Origin: DAISJI01 sp964559835
Lineage (GTDB): Bacteria; Acidobacteriota; Terriglobia; Terriglobales; Acidobacteriaceae
Reading direction: 5' to 3'
Length of the DNA stretch: 64,000 nucleotides
Assembly: GCA_964559835.1 (NCBI GenBank)
Contig: CAZLJE010000015.1
Span: 62,001-126,000 of the forward strand
The notes beneath the pieces are model-generated. The model had not been told where the DNA came from and did no database searches. It worked only from the letters and a program-made list of their open reading frames with translations. The translations under genes and the position numbers were made by a program. Of the stretch, positions 17,284 through 25,183 are shown piece by piece; position 1 is the first letter of the stretch, and each line of letters opens with the position of its first letter.

Positions 17284-17694
17284 CTACTCTTTTGGCTTTT
17301 CGTCTTTCGGCTTCTCCGCCGGCTTCTCGTAGATCGAGTACTGCCCCTGCGGCCGCTTCAGCTTGATGACGATCACCTGCGCCGGCTGGTTGATGTCGTA
17401 ATCGTCGCCGTACGTCTGGTACCCGCGCGCCAGCACCTGCACACGCAGTTTGCCGTACGGCGCCGCCGGAAACGATGCCTGGCCTTCGGGATCGGTCTTC
17501 AATTCGAAACCGCCCTTGCCCTGCCTGCCGTCCTTGTCGACCGGATGCAGCACCACCGACGCATTGCGCACCGGCTTGCCGTTTTCATCCTTCAGGACCG
17601 TGAACTTCAACTCCGCCGTCTTCTGGTCGGCGGCAGCGGCCAGCCCGGCAACCAGCATCATGATGACGATGAGCGCAGCCCGTTTCATGCCCAC
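17284..17694 (-). CDS. Exported carboxypeptidase-regulatory-like domain protein
   Basis: 136 residues (or 134 from the second ATG at 17688). The signal peptide is MKRAALIVIMMLVAGLAAAAD. One Ig-like CarboxypepD_reg domain follows: ELKFTVLKDENGKPVRNASVVLHP, then KTDPEGQASFPAAPYGKLRVQVLARGYQTY. The Lys/Pro/Glu-rich tail EKPAEKPKDEKPKE is a flexible anchor. Such single-domain proteins are abundant in Acidobacteriota and probably bind envelope partners or polysaccharides; no activity is known. The gene is downstream of the RidA-like gene on the same strand, 65 bases apart and separated by a hairpin. Confidence 0.75.
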   Translation of the reverse strand: MGMKRAALIVIMMLVAGLAAAADQKTAELKFTVLKDENGKPVRNASVVLHPVDKDGRQGKGGFELKTDPEGQASFPAAPYGKLRVQVLARGYQTYGDDYDINQPAQVIVIKLKRPQGQYSIYEKPAEKPKDEKPKE

Positions 17695-17723
17695 ATTCTA
17701 ATACTGCAGTGCCCCATGGGTGC

Positions 17724-17754
17724 CCCACTTCTGCCCGGTTTTGGCAGAAGTGGG
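17724..17754. repeat. Hairpin of the CCCG-N-TTTTGG family
   Basis: A 12-bp perfect stem, CCCACTTCTGCC (17724-17735) with GGCAGAAGTGGG (17743-17754), has loop CGGTTTT. On the + strand TCTTTTT follows. Copies with other arms but the same loop pattern lie at 18302-18330 and 27420-27452, and similar ones are inside two coding regions. Confidence 0.8.
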
Positions 17755-17759
17755 TCTTT

Positions 17760-18194
17760 TTACCGCTTCACGGCCGTTCCGAGCATTTCAAAATGGGCGC
17801 CGAACAGAAGCGGCCCCGAACCCAGGAACGCCCGCGCCGGCAGGTCCGCCTTGAAGTACTTCACGTAGGCCGCATTGAACTTGTTGTATAGGCTGACGTC
17901 CGGGCAGTGCACCGTGACCATGACCAGGTCATCCATCGTCATCCCGCCCTTCTCGACGGTCGCTTTGAAGCTGTCGAGCAACATCGTGATCTCCTGGTCC
18001 ACGTCGGCGGGTGGCTTGCCGGTCTTCGGATCCAGGCCGATATGCCCGGCGACGTACATCGTATCGCCAACGATTACGGCCTCATTGAAGGGGCGGGGCG
18101 TCGTGCCTTCCGGCTTGATGTAACGTCGTGGCGGCTTCGACTGCGCCGCCGCGAGCACAGGCAACAACAATGCAGCAATCATCAGCATCTTCAT
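17760..18194 (-). CDS. Exported RidA/YjgF-family protein
   Basis: 144 residues. A signal peptide (MKMLMIAALLLPVLAAAQS) is unusual, because RidA itself is cytosolic and deaminates reactive enamines. The RidA fold is clear: AVIVGDTMYVAGHIGLDPKTGK, then MLLDSFKATVEKGGMTMDDLVMVTVHCPD, and LPARAFLGSG, with the conserved Arg that holds the substrate carboxylate (residue about 123). The usual C-terminal Glu of catalytic RidA (VEIEA) is replaced by FEMLGTAV, so enamine deaminase activity is doubtful. Exported Rid proteins of this kind are common in Acidobacteriota; role unknown. Confidence 0.85.
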   Translation of the reverse strand: MKMLMIAALLLPVLAAAQSKPPRRYIKPEGTTPRPFNEAVIVGDTMYVAGHIGLDPKTGKPPADVDQEITMLLDSFKATVEKGGMTMDDLVMVTVHCPDVSLYNKFNAAYVKYFKADLPARAFLGSGPLLFGAHFEMLGTAVKR

Positions 18195-18390
18195 AGCTTG
18201 TCATCCTGAGGAGGACGTCAGTCCGACGAAGGATCTATGCATTAGTCTCTGCGTCCTCTGCCTCTCTGCGCCCTCCGCGCTTTTCTTTTAACCGTGGATG
18301 GCCCACCCTAGCCCGTTTTGCTAGGGTGGGTCCGGCCGCACATCTTATCCGCCGCAATCAACAATCGGCAATCGAAAATGGTTTTGCTTC
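18195..18390. repeat. Three repeat elements in one intergenic region
   Basis: In order: a GTCATCCTGAGGAGGACGTC element (18199-18292) with 'TCTGCGTCCTCTGCCTCTCTGCG' degenerate tandem words; a hairpin CCCACCCTAGC/GCTAGGGTGGG (18302-18312 and 18320-18330, loop CCGTTTT); and a half copy of the ATTGCCGATT family (CAATCAACAATCGGCAAT, 18356-18373, then GGTTTTGC). No gene is evident. Confidence 0.7.
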
Positions 18391-18412
18391 GGCCCGGTGT
18401 TATGCTGCCCGC

Positions 18413-18997
18413 ATGGCTGGCCCGCGCGAGATCGAAATAAAATTTTTGTTGAATGATTTGAAGGAGATGGAGCGCCGTTTGCGCCGCGCCGGATTTCGCC
18501 GCCAGACTCCTCGCACCCACGAGATGAACACGCTGTACGACCTGCCCTCAGGCGAGCTTCGCGCCCGCGGAGACGTCCTGCGCCTGCGCGAATATCGCGG
18601 CAAATGGAAGCTGACCCATAAAACGCGCGGTAAGGCCGGCCGCCATAAGTCGCGGGTCGAGAACGAAACCGGGGTCTCCGATGGCGCGGCGATGGAAGCT
18701 ATCCTGCTGGCGCTCGGGTATCAACCCACTTTTCGTTATGAGAAATTACGTACCGAGTGGACCGACGGCGCCGGCCACGTCGTGCTCGACGAGACTCCGA
18801 TCGGCAACTTCGGCGAGATCGAAGGCCCGTCGCGCTGGATCGACCGCACCGCCCGCTCTCTCGACCTCCGCCCCGCCGACTACATCACGGATTCGTATGT
18901 CGGGCTATTCACCCGGTGGAAAGAACAAACCGGCAGCCCGGCTCGTCATATGACATTCAAGAATGTTCGCGCAAAGGCCCTACGCCCTAAGCCCTGA
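18413..18997 (+). CDS. CYTH-domain protein (class IV adenylate cyclase type)
   Basis: 194 residues from ATG 18413. The ExExK signature is EIEIKF (residues about 5-10). Basic and acidic pairs that line the triphosphate tunnel follow: LRLREYRGKWKLTHKTRGK, FRYEKLRTEW and EIEGPSRWID. CYTH proteins hydrolyse or cyclise nucleoside or inorganic triphosphates in the cytosol with Mg or Mn. Bacterial members are annotated as class IV adenylate cyclase (CyaB), but triphosphatase is equally possible. The C-terminal residues ALRPKP and the stop are encoded by a 'CCCTACGCCCTAAG' repeat that also provides the end of the convergent gene. Confidence 0.85.
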   Translation: MAGPREIEIKFLLNDLKEMERRLRRAGFRRQTPRTHEMNTLYDLPSGELRARGDVLRLREYRGKWKLTHKTRGKAGRHKSRVENETGVSDGAAMEAILLALGYQPTFRYEKLRTEWTDGAGHVVLDETPIGNFGEIEGPSRWIDRTARSLDLRPADYITDSYVGLFTRWKEQTGSPARHMTFKNVRAKALRPKP

Positions 18998-19444
18998 GCC
19001 CCACGCCGCTGTTTCCTTCGCCTTCTCGCTGTATCCGACGACCGCGTAATACACCGCGCGGTCGAAAAACTGGTCCAGCAATCGCAACAATTCCAATTCA
19101 CCGAAGAGCTCGACCGGCCCTGTGGCCATCGCCTCCCGCTGCAAAAACGCCCAGAGGTGCTCCTTTGACATGAACAGCCCCAGCACGAACTGTTGTAATG
19201 CGATGCCCTGGGTGGCGCGCCGTTCGGCAATCGCCGTGTATCGCAATTCGATGTCGCTTTCGGTCTTTGTCAGCAGCCAATCGCTCAGGTTGCTGTAGAT
19301 CTCGCGCGCTCCCTTTGCCAGTTCTTCGCGAGGGATCTCGCGGAAATCGGGCGTCCGGCTGGAAGTGCAAAGTTTCTTTACGAGCCCTTCTGCCAGTTCA
19401 TTGGAATGACGTTCAATCAGCCCTACCAGTCTCGATCCGAGCAT
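18980..19444 (-). CDS. RsbRD N-terminal-like sensor domain protein
   Basis: 154 residues, all helix: MLGSRLVGLIERHSNELAEGL, then a central DIELRYTAIAERRATQGIAL and QQFVLGLFMSKEHLW. This order matches the RsbRD N-terminal globin-like domain, which in Gram-positives senses stress and controls sigma-B partner switching. Here it is alone, without the STAS domain, so it is a sensor or a scaffold of unknown partner. It overlaps the CYTH gene by 18 bases in convergent orientation. Confidence 0.7.
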   Translation of the reverse strand: MLGSRLVGLIERHSNELAEGLVKKLCTSSRTPDFREIPREELAKGAREIYSNLSDWLLTKTESDIELRYTAIAERRATQGIALQQFVLGLFMSKEHLWAFLQREAMATGPVELFGELELLRLLDQFFDRAVYYAVVGYSEKAKETAAWGSGLRA

Positions 19445-19536
19445 TCTCTAACCCTCTAGGTAACTAGATTCCAGCCCAGTGTCTCCGGATTCATTAATAT
19501 CGTAGCCCGATATACTTAATCAGGTAAACTATTGCC

Positions 19537-20337
19537 GTGACCCGGAAAAGGCAGGCAACCATCCGCGAGTTCTACCGCGTGCTCTTTCGCGCCTGGGGAC
19601 CGCAACACTGGTGGCCGGCGCAGTCGCGCTTCGAAGTCATCGTCGGCGCGTACCTGACCCAGAACACGGCTTGGACGAACGTCGAACGCGCGCTCCAGCA
19701 GCTCCGCGCCGCCCGCCTTCTTTCGCCCGACGGCATCCGCCGCACGCCGCTGCCCGAACTGGAGCAACTCATCCGTAGCGCCGGGTACTTCCGCCAGAAA
19801 GCGCAGCGGCTGAAGGCCTTTGTCGAATTCCTCGATCACACCTACGGCGGCTCGCTGGATAGCATGTTTGCCCAATCCACCGAACATCTGCGCGAGCAGT
19901 TGCTGGCCCTTAGCGGCGTCGGCCCCGAGACCGCCGACTCCATCCTGCTCTACGCCGGAAATCACCCCTCGTTCGTCGTCGACGCCTACACCCGCCGCAT
20001 CCTCGAGCGCCACGGACTCGCCAATCCGAAGACGACGTACGATGAGATCCGCGACGTGTTCCAGGCCGCCCTGTGCGAAGAGGCCTTTGTCGCGCAATGT
20101 CGAAGTGACGCGGACCAATTCTCCTCTGGGGCGATCCTGCCCTCCGGCAAACCTGAGGGCTCCTGCCACGATCCGTCGCGCGCCAGCACCATGCGCCGCA
20201 CCGACTTAGCGCAGGTGTTCAACGAAATGCATGCCTTGATCGTTGGCGTCGGAAAGAACTACTGCCTTAAGAAGATTCCCGATTGCGAGCATTGCCCCTT
20301 GGGTGCGCTACTCCCGAAGACGCGCAAACCGGTTTAA
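19537..20337 (+). CDS. HhH-GPD DNA glycosylase (endonuclease III type), with an insertion
   Basis: 266 residues from GTG 19537. Base-excision glycosylase: FEVIVGAYLTQNTAWTNVERAL, the helix-hairpin-helix LLALSGVGPETADSILLYA (residues about 124-143) and the catalytic Asp of FVVDAYTRRIL (about 149). The C-terminal cluster motif YCLKKIPDCEHCPL has three cysteines in the C-x6-C-x2-C order, but the fourth is missing. Between AQC and FNEMHALIV there are about 30 residues (SDADQFSSGAILPSGK... to RRTDLA) that homologues lack, as far as I recall; this stretch contains a small inverted repeat. Confidence 0.85.
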   Translation: MTRKRQATIREFYRVLFRAWGPQHWWPAQSRFEVIVGAYLTQNTAWTNVERALQQLRAARLLSPDGIRRTPLPELEQLIRSAGYFRQKAQRLKAFVEFLDHTYGGSLDSMFAQSTEHLREQLLALSGVGPETADSILLYAGNHPSFVVDAYTRRILERHGLANPKTTYDEIRDVFQAALCEEAFVAQCRSDADQFSSGAILPSGKPEGSCHDPSRASTMRRTDLAQVFNEMHALIVGVGKNYCLKKIPDCEHCPLGALLPKTRKPV

Positions 20338-20400
20338 CCCGTATCCGCACTTCCCCTTATAATTGGCCTAAGCTCCGTATTTTGGCGGCATTCTCCTCTG

Positions 20401-22638
20401 ATGGCCACGCCTGCGCCCAACCCGAAGATCAGCGAACGGCGCCGCCAGCGCACCGGCCTGATCATCCTTGCGGCGATCATTTTTCTGCTGGTCACCATCG
20501 TCTCCTCGCAGCAGGCGTTCAACCTCACCTTCCTTCGCCCGACCACGAGCGAGCAGACCCTCATCTTCTCGGCTCTTTCCGCCCTTATCTTCCTGGCACT
20601 GGTTGCGCTGACGTTCGTTCTTCTGCGCACCCTGTTGAAACTCTTCGCCGAGCGCCGTGGTGGCGTCCTCGGCTCCCGTTTCCGAACGAAGATGGTCATC
20701 GGCGCGCTCGGCCTCTCGTTCGGTCCGGTGATCTTCCTGTTTCTGTTCTCGTACGCCCTGATGAACCGCTCCATCGACAAGTGGTTCTCGTGGCCGGTCG
20801 AAGAGGTGCGCCAGGACACCGCCGCCGTCGGCACGCTGCTCTCCAGTTACGCGCGCGAGAACGCCACGGCTGAAGCGGTTTCCCTCGCCGAATCACCCGA
20901 GGCGCAGCAGGGCTATTCGAACAACAACTTCAACCTGGTGATGAACGTCTTCCGCCGCCGCGAGCGGACGCTTCAGAACGGCTTCGCTGTCGCCGTTCTC
21001 GACAACGATGCTGAGGCCGGATATCGTTTGCCCGAGCCCTGGCCCACACTCCGCGGCCGCATTGGCGAACACCAGGGCAGTCTCCTGCCCCTCCCAAAAT
21101 CGATCATGGTCAACGGCGTCGAGTACATCCTCGGTGCCGGCATGGTCGGTGGCCGCGGCGGCTGGATCCTCGTCGGCATGCCCTTGCCGGCGAGCCTCTC
21201 GCGCACGATGGCCCAGATCGACGCCAGCCAGCAGCGATATCTCGAACTCGCGCAGCAACGCAAACTCGTACGCCGCACCTACATGGGGATCCTGCTTCTG
21301 CTGACCGTCCTGGTGCTGTTTGCAACGACGTGGCTCGCGCTCTTCCTCGCGAAATTCGTCACCCGGCCGGTCGCCGCCCTCGCCGAAGCCACGCAGGAGA
21401 TCTCGCGCGGACGATTTGACTACCGCGTCTCGGTTGCCGCCGGCGACGAACTCGGCAAACTCGTCGAGTCGTTCAATCGCATGGCCGGCGAGCTGCAAAG
21501 TTCGCGCGAAAAGATCGACGCCTCCAGTCGCGAGCTTGCCGACGCCAACGTCGCCGTCGAGCAGCGCCGCCGGCTGATGGAAACTGTCCTCGAGAGCATT
21601 CCCACCGGCGTTCTATCGCTCGATGCCGACCGCCGCGTCACGCACAGCAACCGTGCCCTCCAGCGCATCTTCCGCGACGCCGGTTCCACCGCACCGCCAT
21701 TTACTCCCGGCCAGCCAATCGATGCTTTCTTCCCTCCCGAGGTCGTACAGGACCTCCGCCACATGGCGCGCAAGGCCGACCGCATGGGCACCGCGACCAG
21801 CCAGATCGAGATCCCCGTCGGCCGCAGCAATCTTAACGTCGCGGTTACAGTCGCGTCCCTCGAAGCCGGGCAGCGCCTCGGCTACGTGCTCGTCTTCGAA
21901 GATCTATCCGATCTGATCAAGGCGCAGCGGCAGACCGCGTGGCGCGAAGTCGCCCGCCGCGTGGCGCACGAGATCAAGAACCCGCTCACTCCGATCGCCC
22001 TTTCCGCCGAGCGCATCCGGCGACACCTCGACCGCGGCACCCAGCCCGACGAGCAGTCGCTCACCATCATTCGCGGATGTGCCGACACCATCGCCGGGGC
22101 AGTGGAAACCGTGCGCACGCTAGTCGACGAGTTCTCGACCCTTGCCCGCTTCCCCACTGCAAAGCCTCAGCCTGCCGACATCAATAACGTGGTCGAAAGT
22201 GCGCTTTCGCTTTTTGACGGCCGGCTCAAGGGCATTCACGTCCAGACCCAGTTCGCCTCCGACCTGCCCAGGGTCCTTGCCGACCCCGAGGCGATCAAGC
22301 GCGCGCTCGCCAACCTGGTCGACAACGCCGCGGAAGCCATGCAGGAGTCGATGGTCAAAGAGGTCCACATCTCGACCGCTCTTGCGCCCGAACGCGACGT
22401 GGTCGAGATCGCTGTCGCCGATACCGGCCACGGTGTCACCCGCGAGCTGAAAGAAAAACTCTTCATGCCGTACTTCTCGACGAAAAAGCGCGGCACAGGA
22501 CTAGGCCTCGCAATCGTCAGCCGCATCGTCGAAGATCATCACGGTACAATCCGCGTGGAAGAGAACAAGCCCGTCGGCGCGCGGTTTATTGTCGAGCTGC
22601 CCATCGTGCCCGAGCCTGCGAAAGCGGTCCATGCATAA
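20401..22638 (+). CDS. ntrY: NtrY-like sensor histidine kinase
   Basis: 745 residues. Three transmembrane helices occupy the first 115 residues (TGLIILAAIIFLLVTIVSS; LIFSALSALIFLALVAL; IGALGLSFGPVIFLFLFSY). A sensing part and a fourth helix (LLLLTVLVLFATTWLALFL) follow, then HAMP at about 320-370 and PAS at about 395-500. HisKA has phosphoacceptor His523 in VAHEIKNPL. HATPase has N box NLVDNAAEAM, G1 DTGHGV and G2 GTGLGLAIV. NtrY kinases act with NtrX in nitrogen, redox or envelope control. The next gene overlaps by eight bases. Confidence 0.93.
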   Translation: MATPAPNPKISERRRQRTGLIILAAIIFLLVTIVSSQQAFNLTFLRPTTSEQTLIFSALSALIFLALVALTFVLLRTLLKLFAERRGGVLGSRFRTKMVIGALGLSFGPVIFLFLFSYALMNRSIDKWFSWPVEEVRQDTAAVGTLLSSYARENATAEAVSLAESPEAQQGYSNNNFNLVMNVFRRRERTLQNGFAVAVLDNDAEAGYRLPEPWPTLRGRIGEHQGSLLPLPKSIMVNGVEYILGAGMVGGRGGWILVGMPLPASLSRTMAQIDASQQRYLELAQQRKLVRRTYMGILLLLTVLVLFATTWLALFLAKFVTRPVAALAEATQEISRGRFDYRVSVAAGDELGKLVESFNRMAGELQSSREKIDASSRELADANVAVEQRRRLMETVLESIPTGVLSLDADRRVTHSNRALQRIFRDAGSTAPPFTPGQPIDAFFPPEVVQDLRHMARKADRMGTATSQIEIPVGRSNLNVAVTVASLEAGQRLGYVLVFEDLSDLIKAQRQTAWREVARRVAHEIKNPLTPIALSAERIRRHLDRGTQPDEQSLTIIRGCADTIAGAVETVRTLVDEFSTLARFPTAKPQPADINNVVESALSLFDGRLKGIHVQTQFASDLPRVLADPEAIKRALANLVDNAAEAMQESMVKEVHISTALAPERDVVEIAVADTGHGVTRELKEKLFMPYFSTKKRGTGLGLAIVSRIVEDHHGTIRVEENKPVGARFIVELPIVPEPAKAVHA

Positions 22639-23986
22639 CATCCTCATCGTCGACGACGAAGCCGGTATCCGCCAGTCACTCAAGGGCGTGCTCGAAGATG
22701 AAGGCTACAAGGCCACTCTCGCCGACAGCGCCGAGACCTGCCTCGACATGCTCGACAAACGTGCGTTCGACGTCGTGCTGCTCGACATCTGGCTCCCCGG
22801 CATGGATGGCCTCGATTGCCTGCAGCGCATCAAGCAATCCGATGACGCGCCCGAGGTCATCATGATCTCCGGGCACGGCACCATAGAAACGGCCGTGCGC
22901 GCCACCAAACTTGGTGCCTTCGACTTCCTGGAAAAGCCGCTCTCGCTCGAGAAGACGCTCATCCTCGTCAAGAACGCCGCCGACGCGCACCGCCTGCGCA
23001 CCGAGAATCGCGACTTCAGGCGCCAGCAGCCGAAGAGCGTCATTGTCGGCGAGAGCATCCCGATGAAAGCCCTGCGCCAGCAGATCGCTATGATGGCGCC
23101 CACCAACGGCCGCGTGCTCATCTATGGCGAATCCGGTACCGGCAAGGAACTCGTGGCGCGCGCCATCCACGCGCAAAGCTTGCGCAACGAGGCCTGGTTC
23201 GTCGAGATCAATTGCGCCGCAATCCCCGAAGACCTCATCGAGAGCGAACTCTTCGGCCACGTCAAGGGCGGTTTCGCTGGCGCCAGTGCCGACAAGGAAG
23301 GTAAGTTCGCCAAGGCCAATGGCGGTACGCTCTTCCTCGATGAAGTAGGCGATATGAGCCTGAAGACGCAGTCCAAGGTGCTGCGGACCCTTGACGAAGG
23401 TTCCTTCACTCCCGTCGGCGGCGACGAAGTGGTCACGGTCGACGCGCGGGTTATCGCCGCGACGAATCATGATCTGGAAGAGGAAATCTCACGTGGCAAC
23501 TTCCGCGAGGATCTGTTCTATCGCCTCAACGTCATTCCGTTCTACGTCCCGCCTTTGCGTGAGCGACTCGAAGATGTCCCGCTGCTTGTGCGACATTTCC
23601 TGAAAGATTTCTCGTCGCAGTACAGCCGCAAGCCGAAAGAGATCACCGACGACGCCATCGACGCCCTCATGCGCTATGCCTGGCCGGGAAATGTGCGCGA
23701 GTTGAGGAACGTTATCGAACGCATCGTGATCATGAATCCAACCGTCGCCCGTCTCGACCGCAAGCACCTGCCGCCGCTCGTCTATCGCGAAGGCTCGCGC
23801 AAGGCCGCCGGGGGCGATGGCTTCTCGACCCTGCACCAGGCCCGCGCCGCCTATGAACGCGATTACATCCTGAAGACCCTCGACCAGAACCACGGCAACG
23901 TCAGTCGCGCCGCCGAAGTTCTGGGACTCGAACGCTCGCACCTGTACCGCAAGATGAAAACGCTGGGTATTCCGGTGAAGGAATAG
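22631..23986 (+). CDS. ntrX: NtrX-like sigma-54 response regulator with altered GAFTGA
   Basis: 451 residues from ATG 22631, eight bases inside ntrY. Receiver at 1-120 with Asp52 in LLDIWLPGMDG. AAA+ domain: Walker A GESGTGKEL, Walker B TLFLDEVGDM. C-terminal Fis-type HTH: NVSRAAEVLGLERSHLYRKM. The sigma-54 contact loop reads GGFAGA (residues 213-218) where GAFTGA is standard; the Thr known to contact sigma-54 is Ala. The other activator in the window (59148) keeps GAFTGA. The protein may therefore use sigma-54 weakly, or repress or act through sigma-70. Confidence 0.92.
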   Translation: MHNILIVDDEAGIRQSLKGVLEDEGYKATLADSAETCLDMLDKRAFDVVLLDIWLPGMDGLDCLQRIKQSDDAPEVIMISGHGTIETAVRATKLGAFDFLEKPLSLEKTLILVKNAADAHRLRTENRDFRRQQPKSVIVGESIPMKALRQQIAMMAPTNGRVLIYGESGTGKELVARAIHAQSLRNEAWFVEINCAAIPEDLIESELFGHVKGGFAGASADKEGKFAKANGGTLFLDEVGDMSLKTQSKVLRTLDEGSFTPVGGDEVVTVDARVIAATNHDLEEEISRGNFREDLFYRLNVIPFYVPPLRERLEDVPLLVRHFLKDFSSQYSRKPKEITDDAIDALMRYAWPGNVRELRNVIERIVIMNPTVARLDRKHLPPLVYREGSRKAAGGDGFSTLHQARAAYERDYILKTLDQNHGNVSRAAEVLGLERSHLYRKMKTLGIPVKE

Positions 23987-23996
23987 CTCTCAACTT

Positions 23997-24128
23997 CTGT
24001 CATCCTGAGCGAGGACGTAAGTCCGAGTCGAAGGACCTTTTGTTTCGCTGCGTACTCCGTCCTCTCTGCGCCCTCTGCGCTGATCTTTATTTCCTTCGTG
24101 CTCCTTCGTGTCCTTTGTGGTGAAGCTT
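23997..24128. repeat. CATCCTGAGCGAGGACG repeat element
   Basis: GTCATCCTGAGCGAGGACG with GAGTCGAAGGACCTTTTG, then degenerate tandem 'TCTGCGCCCTCTGCGCTGATC' and 'CTTCGTGCTCCTTCGTGTCC' words, ending TGTGGTGAAGCTTTTT. Relatives lie at 18199, 25067, 27295 and 57061. It reaches the start region of the PPOX-like gene and hides its ribosome site. Confidence 0.75.
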
Positions 24129-24129
24129 T

Positions 24130-25065
24130 TTGGTTTTGAACGCATCCATACGCTGCGTGTCCTCACCATTCCATCCCGGCGAAATCGCGGTCCAGAAGCG
24201 CGTCGGCGTGTCCGAGCAGGCCCGCGAAGGCAAGTATCGCGATGCGGTTCCGCCGGCGATTGCGGAACTCCTGGCCCAAGATCCGTTCTCCGTACTTTCG
24301 TCCCGGGACGCGGACGGTAATATCTGGGCATCACCGCTGACCGGAAACGCGATCTTCTCCGTCCCTGACTCGCACAACATTCAAATCCACGTTCATCGTC
24401 TGGATCCGAAACTCGATCCCGCTCTCGTCGACGACGTACTTGCCGGCCTGCTGGTCATCGATTTCGATCGCCGCCTCCGCCTGCGCATCAACGGCACACT
24501 CGAACGCAGGCCCGGCGCTCTCAACCTCCGCCTCGCGCAGTTCTATGGCAACTGCACCAAGTACATCCAACGTCGGGTCCTATCGGACGGGATTTTCGAC
24601 CGGGTGCCCCGGGTAAGCCCGGGTTTGGCTTACCTGGGGGATTTCGGCTCCCGACTCTCCGACGCTCACCGCACTCTCATCTCCCGCTCCGACACTTTCT
24701 TCATCGCCACCATGCACGCCGAATCCGGTGCCGACGCCTCCCACCGCGGCGGACGTCCCGGCTTTGTCACCATAAAAGACGACCGCACGCTCCTGTGGCC
24801 CGACTACCGCGGCAACAACATGTTCAATACCATCGGCAATCTCGAAGCCGATCCGCGTGCCGGACTCCTCTTCGTCGACTTCGATTCCGGCGCCGCTCTG
24901 CAACTCACGGGCAACGCAACCGCCGATTTCGGCGATCCCTCTCCCTTCACTTCCACCGGCCGCAGCATCCGCTTCGACATCATCGCCGTCCGCGAACTCC
25001 CACCGTCTTCTTTCCTGCGCTACTCGCTTATCGAACCCTTCCCGTACAATCCACCCCTCGGCTGA
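24130..25065 (+). CDS. Pyridoxamine 5'-phosphate oxidase-like protein with a palindrome insertion
   Basis: Up to 311 residues. The start is unclear: TTG 24130, TTG 24136 or GTG 24157; no ribosome site is visible because a repeat lies there. The split-barrel fold is seen twice: FSVLSSRDADGNIWASPLTG and, in the second half, RPGFVTIKDDRTLLWPDYRGNNMFNTIGNLEADPRAGLLFVD, which fits a flavin-binding PPOX domain. LSDAHRTLISRSDTFFIAT starts the second half. A palindrome at 24605-24641 adds about 14 residues (RVPRVSPGLAYLGD) just before it, in frame and without a stop. The flavin or haem ligand is unknown. Confidence 0.75.
   Translation: MVLNASIRCVSSPFHPGEIAVQKRVGVSEQAREGKYRDAVPPAIAELLAQDPFSVLSSRDADGNIWASPLTGNAIFSVPDSHNIQIHVHRLDPKLDPALVDDVLAGLLVIDFDRRLRLRINGTLERRPGALNLRLAQFYGNCTKYIQRRVLSDGIFDRVPRVSPGLAYLGDFGSRLSDAHRTLISRSDTFFIATMHAESGADASHRGGRPGFVTIKDDRTLLWPDYRGNNMFNTIGNLEADPRAGLLFVDFDSGAALQLTGNATADFGDPSPFTSTGRSIRFDIIAVRELPPSSFLRYSLIEPFPYNPPLG
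24605..24641. repeat. Palindromic element in frame within the PPOX-like gene
   Basis: CCCCGGGTAAGCC (24607-24619) pairs with GGCTTACCTGGGG (24627-24639), 12 of 13 positions, with loop CGGGTTT. The architecture matches the intergenic hairpins at 17724 and 27420. It is translated as VPRVSPGLAYLGD. Confidence 0.75.
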
Positions 25066-25066
25066 T

Positions 25067-25160
25067 TTCCTTCCGTTCCTTCGTGTTCCTTCGTGTACTT
25101 TGTGGTGAAGCTTTTCCTTTGCGTTCTTTGCGACCTTTGCGTTGAAAGGTTTTTCTCATG
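25067..25160. repeat. CTTCGTGT tandem repeat upstream of era
   Basis: The words TTCCGTTCCTTCGTGTTCC, TTCGTGTACTTTGTGG, then GCGTTCTTTGCGACCTTTGCG are repeated with drift. The first part is the same as the end of the element at 23997. It covers most of the space between the PPOX-like gene and era. Confidence 0.65.
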
Positions 25161-25183
25161 AATCCCGTACAATCAACCTCGAG

